Source: Rubrimonas sp036735545
GTDB taxonomy: Bacteria > Pseudomonadota > Alphaproteobacteria > Rhodobacterales > Rhodobacteraceae
Length of the DNA stretch: 30,669 nucleotides
Assembly: GCA_036735545.1 (NCBI GenBank)
Contig: DAINOD010000031.1
Location: 1 to 30,669 of the forward strand
Direction of reading: 5' to 3'
Below the pieces are notes generated by a model, which saw only the letters and a list, made by a program, of their open reading frames with translations, was not told where the DNA came from and made no database searches. Both the position numbers and the translations under genes were made by a program. How positions within the stretch are numbered: position 1 is the stretch's first letter; each line of letters starts with the position of its first letter. Below, one piece after another: positions 7,441 through 15,061 of the stretch.

Positions 7441-7560
7441 TTAGCGCCCCCCCACGATGAGGTTGGGATCGGTGACCCTGTGGTGAGTTGGCACATACAG
7501 ACTCCGGCCCCCCCCATCAAGTGACGGTTTCGCTGCGGCGGGCAGAAAGAAACGGCGCAT
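7441..7560 (-). CDS. Candidate 39-residue leader peptide upstream of speD
   Basis: A short open frame ending in TAA 39 bases before the speD ATG. It encodes a 39-residue peptide starting MRRFFLPAAAKPSL and ending VPTHHRVTDPNLIVGGR. The sequence looks protein-like rather than the Ala/Arg/Pro-rich output typical of random frames in this GC-rich DNA. Third-position GC is about two thirds, well below the neighbours, so the nucleotide sequence may be under another constraint. Two G runs on the coding strand (eight and seven bases) fall at the GGG and VGG codons. No clear ribosome binding site precedes the ATG at 7560, so initiation may be leaderless or the ORF may be spurious. The position resembles leader peptides that sense small molecules through ribosome stalling; that role is inference. 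Confidence 0.4.
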   Translation of the reverse strand: MRRFFLPAAAKPSLDGGGRSLYVPTHHRVTDPNLIVGGR

Positions 7561-7569
7561 GCGGTTGGG

Positions 7570-7594
7570 GTTGCGGCGACGCAACGTCGTTGCG
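7570..7594 (-). promoter_or_regulatory. Mutually exclusive hairpins upstream of the speD leader ORF
   Basis: Three 6-base segments alternate: GTTGCG (7570-7575), CGCAAC (7580-7585) and GTTGCG (7589-7594). The middle one can pair with either neighbour, with loops of 4 and 3 bases. They lie between the stop of the EamA gene and the leader ORF start. This could be an RNA switch or a repeated operator half-site. No U tract follows, so it is not an intrinsic terminator. Confidence 0.4.
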
Positions 7595-7620
7595 CGAGCA
7601 GGGCCCGCCGCGCAATGCGT

Positions 7621-8535
7621 TCAGTCGTCGGTGAGCGAGGGCGGCGCGGCGCGGGCCGACCGCGGCGTGCGTTCGCGCAATGCGATGACCAGCGCTGCCC
7701 CGACGATGATCGCGCCGCCCGCCCAGGTGAAGGCGTCGGTGGTCTCGCCGAACATCAGCCAGCCCACCACGGCGACGCTCGGCAAACGCAGATAGCTGAT
7801 GGGGCCGACCACGCTGGCCTCGCCGCAGGCGAAGGCGCGGATGTCGGCGTAGCCGCGCAGCGAACCAACGCAGGTCAGCGCGAACAGCGCGGCCCAGACA
7901 GCAGCGCCGGTCGGGACGTGCCACTGGAACAGCGCCATCGGCAGGGTCAGGACCGCCGTCAGGATCGCGGAGGTCGCGAAGACCGCCGTCGAGCCGTCGG
8001 TCGCGCTCGCCGTCTTGCCGATCAGCAGCGCCACGGCGAAGGTGAGCGACGAGAGCACCGCCGCGCCCACCGCGAGGTCGATCGGCGTCGCGCCTGGCCG
8101 CAGAACGACCAGCGCGCCGATGAACGCCACGCCGATGGCGCTCCAGCGCCAGACGCCCACCCGCTCCCCGATCATGAAGGGAGCGAGCATGGTCGAGAAG
8201 ATCGGCGCGAGGAAGAACAGGATCGTGGCTGTCGCCAGCGGCAGTTGCCAGATCGCGTAGAAGCCGAGGTTGATCGACACCGCGATGAGCGCCCCGCGCA
8301 GCAGATGCAGGCCGGGGCGCGAGACCCGCAGCATCTCTCCCCCGCCCCGCCGCATGATGAGCGGCGCGACGAACAGAAGCCCCATCGCCGAGCGCAGGAA
8401 GGCGATCATGCTGGTGTGCATCTCGGGGGTCAGCAGGCGCACCAGCACGGTCATCGCCGTGGCGCCGGCCACCGAGACCACCATCCAGGCGACGCCGCGC
8501 AGGTTGTCGGACGGAGCGGCGAGCGTGACAGGCAT
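7621..8535 (-). CDS. EamA/DMT-superfamily transporter
   Basis: A 304-residue inner-membrane protein with ten predicted membrane helices in two EamA repeats, as in the drug/metabolite transporter superfamily. It begins MPVTLAAPSDNLRGVAWMVV. Repeat 1 includes VRLLTPEMHTSMIAFLRSAMG and LGFYAIWQLPLATATILFF; repeat 2 ends ISYLRLPSVAVVGWLMFGE and WAGGAIIVGAALVIALRER. The RxxxxxL and P-rich helices are typical of this fold. The frame is open to 8691, but the family start fits the ATG at 8535, with GAAGG a little upstream. The substrate cannot be told: members export amino acids, nucleobases, polyamine-like amines and more. It is divergent from the TPR gene and lies just upstream of the speD leader, so an amine substrate is possible but unproven. 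Confidence 0.88.
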   Translation of the reverse strand: MPVTLAAPSDNLRGVAWMVVSVAGATAMTVLVRLLTPEMHTSMIAFLRSAMGLLFVAPLIMRRGGGEMLRVSRPGLHLLRGALIAVSINLGFYAIWQLPLATATILFFLAPIFSTMLAPFMIGERVGVWRWSAIGVAFIGALVVLRPGATPIDLAVGAAVLSSLTFAVALLIGKTASATDGSTAVFATSAILTAVLTLPMALFQWHVPTGAAVWAALFALTCVGSLRGYADIRAFACGEASVVGPISYLRLPSVAVVGWLMFGETTDAFTWAGGAIIVGAALVIALRERTPRSARAAPPSLTDD

Positions 8536-8641
8536 GGGGCGGGCCTTCGGGCTGGGCGGTTCAGCATCGACCGCATGGCCGGGCGTGGCAAGGCTGGGCG
8601 CCCGGGTTGCGGCGGCCGCGGCGGGGGCGCATATCGCGCCC

Positions 8642-9466
8642 ATGAGGCCAATGATCACCCTCTCCTGCGCGCTCCCACTTCTGGCGCTCACGCCCGCGCC
8701 CGGCGCGGCGAATCCGCTGCTCGCCGAATGCGGACGCCCGCGCGCGCCGGCCGAGACCGCCGTGCGCGCCTGCCGGCAGGCGCTGGAGCGCGGCGGGCTG
8801 ACGCGAGAACAGCGCTACGGCGCCGGGGTGAACCTCGGCGCCGCGCTGCTCGACCTCGGGCAGGACGCGGCGGCGGCGCAGGCCTACGGCGCGGCGCTGG
8901 AGGCCAATCCCGCCGGACCGCTGGCGCTCGCCGGCCGGGCGCAGGCGCGCGACCGGCTGGGCGAGGTTCCGGGCGCCGCCGCCGACTGGGGCGCCGCGGT
9001 CCGGGCCGCGCCAGCGGACGCGGGGCTGCGGGCGGGGCGGGGCGTGTTCCGCCTGCGCCGCGGCGACGCCGCCGGCGCGCTGGAGGATTTCGACGAAGGG
9101 CTGCGCCGCGCGCCGCGCGACACGCTGCTGTTGTTCAACCGCGGTCTCGCGCTTGCCTCGCTGGGGCGCGACGCCGAGGCCGAGGCCGCCTTCGGCGTCC
9201 TGCTCGCCGCCGACCCGAACGACATCGGCGCCCTGATGAACCGCGCCCGTCTGCGCGCCGCCCGCGACCCCGCCGCGGCGCTGCCCGATTACGACCGCGC
9301 GGTGGCCTTGGCGGGAGAGTGGCCCGAGCCGTTCCTCGAGCGCGGCGCGCTGCTCGACGCGCTGGGCCGGCGCGACGCCGCGGACGACGACTTCCGGCGC
9401 GCGTGGGAGCTCGGCGCGCGGTCCGAGGAGCTCAACGCGCGCATGGTCGGGATGGGCCGCCCCTGA
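8642..9466 (+). CDS. Secreted tetratricopeptide-repeat protein
   Basis: A 274-residue exported protein. The N-terminus MRPMITLSCALPLLALTPAPG is a signal peptide with probable cleavage before or near AANPLL. The rest is a run of TPR-like helix pairs: VNLGAALLDLGQDAAAAQAY, RGVFRLRRGDAAGALEDFD, NRGLALASLGRDAEAEAAF, PAAALPDYDRAVALAGEW, and ERGALLDALGRRDAADDDF, each about 34 residues apart. TPR proteins serve as protein-protein scaffolds; in the periplasm they often assist envelope assembly. No partner is evident. The ATG at 8642 has a poor ribosome binding site and an alternative ATG lies 9 bases on. The gene is convergent with the cyclase, with only four bases between them. Confidence 0.82.
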   Translation: MRPMITLSCALPLLALTPAPGAANPLLAECGRPRAPAETAVRACRQALERGGLTREQRYGAGVNLGAALLDLGQDAAAAQAYGAALEANPAGPLALAGRAQARDRLGEVPGAAADWGAAVRAAPADAGLRAGRGVFRLRRGDAAGALEDFDEGLRRAPRDTLLLFNRGLALASLGRDAEAEAAFGVLLAADPNDIGALMNRARLRAARDPAAALPDYDRAVALAGEWPEPFLERGALLDALGRRDAADDDFRRAWELGARSEELNARMVGMGRP

Positions 9467-9470
9467 CGGC

Positions 9471-10643
9471 TCAGCGCCGCGCGTAGAGCGCCGCCGGCTC
9501 CGCCAGCCCGTCGAGGGCTACGGGGCCGATCGCCTCCCACCGCTCGGGTTCCGCGGCGGCGACCTCGGCGGTGGCGAGCACCGGTCTGGCGGCGACCCGG
9601 GTATGACGCTCGACCCGCGTCACCGCGTTCACCGCGGGGCCGATGGCGGTGAAGTTCAGCCGCTCGGGCACGCCGACATTGCCGTACATCACCTCGCCGA
9701 CCGTCAGCCCGACGCCGAACTCCAGCGCCGGGCCCGACCTGTTCGCCGCCACCGCCGCGTCGGCCGCCGCCGTCGCGCGGCGGATGACCGCGCCGGGGTC
9801 CTCGCCGAGCGGAAAGACGCCCAGCACCCCGTCGCCGAGGAAATCCAGCACCTCCCCGCCCGCGTCGATCACCGGCTGGGCGGTCACCGCGTAGAACCGG
9901 TTCAACAGCGCGAGATAGTCCTCCGCCGGCAGGCTCTGCGCGGCGCGGGTGGAGCCGCGCAGGTCGCTGAACCAGATCAGCGCGCGGATCCTCTCGCCGT
10001 CGCCGCGCCGGATCGCGCCCGCCATCACCCGCCGCGCCGTGGAGGGGCCGAGATAGGCGGTGCAGAGGTTCTCCATGATCCGCGTCAGCAGAGAGGCCCG
10101 CACCGCCGCCGCGTAGAGCCGCAACAGCCGCCCCAGCGCGGCGATGTCGGCGTCCTCGAATCCGCCCGCCCTGCGCGTCGCCCAGGAGCCGGCCAGCCCG
10201 ACGGTCGTGTAGCCGCCGAAGACGCGCGCCCCGGTCAGGCTGAAGTCCGAGACCGCCGACAGGTAGTCGCTGAACCCCGCCGCCTGCAGCTCGCGCAGCA
10301 CGGGGAAGTCGAGCACCGCGGCCGGCCCCTCGATGCGCCGGCGCAGCACCGGCACGCCCCGCATCAGCATGTGGTTCATCGGGCTCGCCACGAAGTGCTC
10401 GGAGACGCCCATGTCGTAGTTGAAGCGGCTGAGCTCGGCCTCCTCCCCCGGCCGCCAGATCAGCTGCTCCGAGTGCCAGACCGGGTGCAGCGTCGGCCAG
10501 CTCAGCATGGCGCGGTCCAGCGGCAGGCCGATGCCGCGCAGCCGCTCGCACAGGGCCGAGAACAGCGCCGCCACGTCCACGTCGCGCAACGCCTGCTCCA
10601 GCAGCCAGTCCTCGACGCCCGTCAGCAGCGCGTCGTGACCCAT
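9471..10643 (-). CDS. Class III adenylate/guanylate cyclase-domain protein with altered substrate-lysine site
   Basis: A 390-residue protein with an N-terminal region of about 200 residues (for example LCERLRGIGLPLDRAMLSWPTLHP) found in many alphaproteobacterial cyclases, and a C-terminal class III catalytic domain. The metal-binding aspartates are present: Asp227 in WFSDLRGST and Asp271 in FLGDGVLGVF. The transition-state Asn339 and Arg343 are in AIGPAVNAVTRVE. The substrate-specifying lysine, usually GGEVLKFIGD, is replaced by Asp267 (GGEVLDFLGD), and the second specificity position is Pro336, as in many members of this subgroup. No membrane segments are seen, so it is probably cytosolic. 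It may use an unusual nucleotide or be weakly active. The ATG at 10643 has GGGAG seven bases upstream. Confidence 0.88.
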   Translation of the reverse strand: MGHDALLTGVEDWLLEQALRDVDVAALFSALCERLRGIGLPLDRAMLSWPTLHPVWHSEQLIWRPGEEAELSRFNYDMGVSEHFVASPMNHMLMRGVPVLRRRIEGPAAVLDFPVLRELQAAGFSDYLSAVSDFSLTGARVFGGYTTVGLAGSWATRRAGGFEDADIAALGRLLRLYAAAVRASLLTRIMENLCTAYLGPSTARRVMAGAIRRGDGERIRALIWFSDLRGSTRAAQSLPAEDYLALLNRFYAVTAQPVIDAGGEVLDFLGDGVLGVFPLGEDPGAVIRRATAAADAAVAANRSGPALEFGVGLTVGEVMYGNVGVPERLNFTAIGPAVNAVTRVERHTRVAARPVLATAEVAAAEPERWEAIGPVALDGLAEPAALYARR

Positions 10644-10771
10644 CCTCTAGCTCCCGGCCAGCGCCGCGCGCCACAAGCACGGCGCGTCGGTCGTCCTCGA
10701 TGCTGACGCTGCGGTCATCGGCGAGCGATATGCGCCGCTCGGCGTGGCGGCAAGGGGCGCGCGGGGCTATC

Positions 10772-10820
10772 GCGCCCGGCCGCCCGGGCGCCATATTGAT
10801 AGGGTCGGGCGCCGGCGCCC
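10772..10820. repeat. Two perfect palindromes in the 201-bp gap upstream of the unknown gene pair
   Basis: The gap 10644-10844 separates the divergent cyclase and the gene at 10845. It holds GCGCCCGG (10772-10779) with CCGGGCGC (10784-10791), a perfect 8-bp stem with a 4-base loop, and the 14-base palindrome GGGCGCCGGCGCCC (10807-10820). Between them is the only AT-rich patch (CATATTGATAGGG). They may be operators or hairpins; GC-rich DNA produces such dyads by chance fairly often. Confidence 0.35.
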
Positions 10821-10844
10821 GCGGGCTGGACGGGGAGTGCGATT

Positions 10845-11198
10845 GTGGCCGACTTCAAGAAGGACAGCCTGAGCGAGTTCCTGCGGCCTGTCGCGCCTGC
10901 GACGAAGGGCGACTTCCGGAAGGCGCCGTCAGTCAGCCCCGGAGAATCCGCCGCGCCGTCGGGTTCGAGCCTCGACCCCGAGATGGCGGGCTTCCTTCGC
11001 CGGCGCGCGCCCACCGCGGGCCCTGACGAGCTGATGGCCCACCTGCGCGCGCACGGGCCGGTTACGCCGGCCGCGCTGCTCGAGGCCGTGGGCCTCGCGC
11101 TCGGTCCGGGGCTGGAGACGCTCGACCGCCTGGAGCGCTTCGGCCTGCTCGCGCGGGAGACGCGCGACGGCGTCGTCCTGCTGCGCGCCGCAAGCTGA
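10845..11198 (+). CDS. Small protein with winged-helix-like C-terminus, unknown function
   Basis: A 117-residue protein that I do not recognise. The first 55 residues look disordered (MADFKKDSLSEFLRPVAPAT, then Pro/Ser/Gly-rich). The C-terminal 58 residues, DELMAHLRAHGPVTPAALLE through LETLDRLERFGLLARE and DGVVLLRAA, have the helix-turn-helix plus wing layout of a small winged-helix domain. The start is GTG at 10845, with GGGGAG nine bases upstream. Its stop is four bases before the start of the membrane-protein gene at 11203, so the two are probably translationally coupled and act together. It could be a DNA-binding regulator or a protein-interaction wHTH that signals to its membrane partner. 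Confidence 0.75.
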   Translation: MADFKKDSLSEFLRPVAPATKGDFRKAPSVSPGESAAPSGSSLDPEMAGFLRRRAPTAGPDELMAHLRAHGPVTPAALLEAVGLALGPGLETLDRLERFGLLARETRDGVVLLRAAS

Positions 11199-11202
11199 GC
11201 CG

Positions 11203-12174
11203 ATGGAGCCGGCGGTCGCGCTAGCCTATATCGCGGCGGCCGCCATAGGGGCGGGCGCGGCGCTCGGCGAGCTCGTGTCGCGCTACAAGGACGCGCCCTT
11301 CGACGCGGCGACCTCCACCGCGGGCATGCTCTACGTCGCCTTCAACGCGAGCGTGTCCCTGCTCGCGATGTATCTGATCCGCGTGCCATTCCCGATCCAC
11401 GCCGCCGTCGCGGGCGCGCCGCCATCGGACGTGGCGACGCTCGCGACCGAGGTGCTGATCGCGGGCGTAGGAGCCATGGCGGCGCTGCGGTCGAGCGTGG
11501 TGACGGTCAAGAGCGGCGGCGCGGACGTGCCCATCGGCTTCGCCGCGATCGTGGAGATCTTCCGCGCCGCGCTCGACCGCGACGTCGACCGGGTGCGGGC
11601 GGCCCCGCGGGCGCGGCTCGTCGGCGGCGCGATGCAGGATGTGAGCTTCGTGCGCTCCTTCGAGGCGCTGACCAGCGTGTGCGTCTCGCTTCTTCAGAAC
11701 ATGCCCGCCGAGGAGGCCGCGGCGCTGCGCCAACGCGTCGGCGCGCTCGCCAACCAGACCGGCCGCACCGACCGCGACAAGGCGCTGGAGCTCGGGCTGA
11801 TCCTCGCCGGCTCCGTCGGATTTCCGGTGCTGGAGGAAGCCAAGAAGATCCTGCTCAAGGACATCACCGCGGGTCGATCGCGGTCGGAGACCGTGGCGGC
11901 GCTGATCGCCCGGCTCGCGCCCGAGCAGGCGCTGATCGACCTGCCGACGGTCAGCCTCGCGCTGAACCCCTCGGTGCCGACCGAGAGCCAGGCGGCGCTG
12001 CGCGACCAGATCGCGGCCATCGCGACGGCCGACGTCTCGTTGCGCGCCAAGACCATCACCGTGGGCCTCCTGCTCGCCAACGTCGTCGGCGAGGACGCGC
12101 TGAGCGCCGCCGTCGCCCTGATCGCGCGCGACGCGCCGGCGTCGGGCGCCGGCGGACAGGGGTCCGAGCTCTAG
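11203..12174 (+). CDS. Membrane protein of unknown function paired with wHTH-like protein
   Basis: A 323-residue protein with an N-terminal membrane part and a large soluble C-terminus. Hydrophobic segments lie at about residues 4-22, 41-61 and 80-97. Short conserved-looking motifs follow them: LGELVSRYKDAPF (21-33), YVAFNASVSLLAMYLIR, GAMAALRSSVVTVKSG and ADVPIGFAAIVEIFRAALDRD. The remaining 190 residues are predicted helical, with repeated alanine/leucine-rich helices and no catalytic motif that I recognise. I have a vague recollection of similar GEL(V/I)xRY(K/R)D-type membrane proteins in other bacteria but cannot name a family. Coupling to the preceding gene is the best functional clue. 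The ATG at 11203 follows the preceding stop by 4 bases. It is convergent with metG. Confidence 0.78.
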   Translation: MEPAVALAYIAAAAIGAGAALGELVSRYKDAPFDAATSTAGMLYVAFNASVSLLAMYLIRVPFPIHAAVAGAPPSDVATLATEVLIAGVGAMAALRSSVVTVKSGGADVPIGFAAIVEIFRAALDRDVDRVRAAPRARLVGGAMQDVSFVRSFEALTSVCVSLLQNMPAEEAAALRQRVGALANQTGRTDRDKALELGLILAGSVGFPVLEEAKKILLKDITAGRSRSETVAALIARLAPEQALIDLPTVSLALNPSVPTESQAALRDQIAAIATADVSLRAKTITVGLLLANVVGEDALSAAVALIARDAPASGAGGQGSEL

Positions 12175-12175
12175 C

Positions 12176-12190
12176 CCGGCGCGGCGCCGG
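12176..12190. terminator. Short hairpin between convergent genes
   Basis: CCGGCG (12176-12181) and CGCCGG (12185-12190) make a perfect 6-bp stem with a 3-base loop, immediately after the stop of the membrane-protein gene and 18 bases from the metG stop. There is no T tract. The position suggests a role at transcript ends but the evidence is weak. Confidence 0.3.
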
Positions 12191-12207
12191 TCGCGGCGGC
12201 GGCCGGG

Positions 12208-13926
<1,719 letters not shown>

Positions 13927-14062
13927 GGGCGGGTCCTTGGGGAGCGGTTCCTTGCGCGAGCAGCCCCGCGCCTATAGCCGGTTGCGCCGGGTCGGGCGAG
14001 GGCGCGCGCCACGATCCCGCCGCGATCGGCGCGGACCATGCGCCAGCGGAGGAGGACGGGCG

Positions 14063-14203
14063 ATGATCCGGCTGATGGTCGCGCTGGCGCTGACGGCGGC
14101 GCTCGGCGCGTGCAACACGGTGAGCGGCGTGGGACAGGACGTTCAGGCCGGCGGGCGGGTGCTCAGCGACGGGGCCGAGACGGTGCGCCGCAGGCTGCCC
14201 TGA
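14063..14203 (+). CDS. Entericidin-like small lipoprotein
   Basis: A 46-residue protein with a lipoprotein signal peptide: MIRLMVALALTAALGAC, with the lipobox LGAC and lipidated Cys17. The mature part begins CNTVSGVGQDVQAGGRVL, the motif of the entericidin (EcnA/EcnB) family, small membrane lipoproteins first described as an antidote/toxin pair in enterobacteria and common as single genes in alphaproteobacteria. Their role here is probably envelope-associated but unproven. The ATG has a strong GGAGGAGG ribosome binding site eight or so bases upstream. The gene ends three bases before the convergent SDR gene. It is easy to miss because of its size. Confidence 0.9.
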   Translation: MIRLMVALALTAALGACNTVSGVGQDVQAGGRVLSDGAETVRRRLP

Positions 14204-14206
14204 GCC

Positions 14207-14905
14207 TCAGTAGGGCAGCCGCTCGCCCCGCCAGTCGTAGAGCCCGCCCGACCACGACGGTTCGGCCGCGTCGATCACCGCCAGCAGGGCCGCCGCGCTC
14301 TCGTCGGGGGTCGTCAGCGTCTTCGCCGCCCCCTGGAAGGGCTTCGACAGTCCCGTGTCCACCGTGCCCGGCTGCAGCGCCAGCACCACCTGTCCGGGCC
14401 GCTTGCGAGCGACCTCGATGGCGAGACACTTCAGCAGCATGTTGAGCGCGGCCTTGGAGGCGCGGTAGCCGTGCCAGCCGCCCACCGCGTTGTCGCCGAT
14501 CGAGCCCACCCGCGCCGAGATCGCCGCGAACACCGCCTTGCCCTCCCGCGGCAGCAGCGGGAGGAAATGCTTGGCCACCAGCGCAGGGCCGACGGCGTTG
14601 ACCGTGAAGCTCTCCACGAGCGGCCCCAGCGCCAGCGCGCGCATGTCCTTTTCCGGCGATAGGCCCGGCCGGTGCAGCAGCCCGGTCGCCACGATCACCA
14701 GATCGAGCGGCCCGGCCGCCGATGCGGCGGCGGCGATGCTCGCCTCGTCGGTCACGTCGATGCGCCGACCCTCCGGCCCCGAGCGGCTGAGCGCCACGAC
14801 CTCCGTCACGGCCGCGTCGGCCGCAAGCCGCGCCGCGAGGGCCGCGCCGATCCCCCCCGAGGCGCCGATCACCGCCGCGCGCACTGGTCGCCCGAAACTG
14901 CGCAT
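14207..14905 (-). CDS. Short-chain dehydrogenase/reductase (SDR) family oxidoreductase
   Basis: A 232-residue NAD(P)-dependent oxidoreductase. The Rossmann motif is AAVIGASGGIGAALAARL at about residues 10-27; IDVTDEASI near 49 fits cofactor binding. Ser in FAAISARVGSIGD and the catalytic pair in GYRASKAALNML (YxxxK) complete the active site. The family N-N-A-G position reads FTVNAVGPALVA. It resembles the C-factor/CsgA-like branch of small SDRs, whose physiological substrates are mostly unknown. The ATG at 14905 follows CAGGGGGACGG; the longer open frame upstream is antisense to the ABC transporter. It is divergent from the ABC transporter across 156 bp and convergent with the entericidin gene. 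Confidence 0.92.
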   Translation of the reverse strand: MRSFGRPVRAAVIGASGGIGAALAARLAADAAVTEVVALSRSGPEGRRIDVTDEASIAAAASAAGPLDLVIVATGLLHRPGLSPEKDMRALALGPLVESFTVNAVGPALVAKHFLPLLPREGKAVFAAISARVGSIGDNAVGGWHGYRASKAALNMLLKCLAIEVARKRPGQVVLALQPGTVDTGLSKPFQGAAKTLTTPDESAAALLAVIDAAEPSWSGGLYDWRGERLPY

Positions 14906-15061
14906 CCCGTCCCCCTGCCGTCGCGGCGCAGCTAGGCGCGCGGCGGGCCGCGTCAACGAGGGCTGCGACGACATGCGGCCGGCCCAGCCGTTGCCGCGGC
15001 GCATCGCGGCTTGATATTGCTCACGCATGAAACTTGTGCAGCGACCGACGGGCAGCCCCGC

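Noticed and set aside
7402..7518. Alternative 34-codon frame upstream of speD starting MGGAGVCMCQL
   Set aside because: It overlaps the preferred leader ORF in another frame, begins at an ATG next to a G run and has less protein-like composition. It is mentioned only as the possible product of slippage.
5677..7524. 615-codon plus-strand open frame across the EEP and speD genes
   Set aside because: It is the antisense of two well-supported genes and shows no recognisable motif.
13927..14062. Divergent promoter around TATAGCC between metG and the entericidin gene
   Set aside because: A TATAG-like patch exists near 13973, but no -35 match at proper spacing on either strand was good enough to call.
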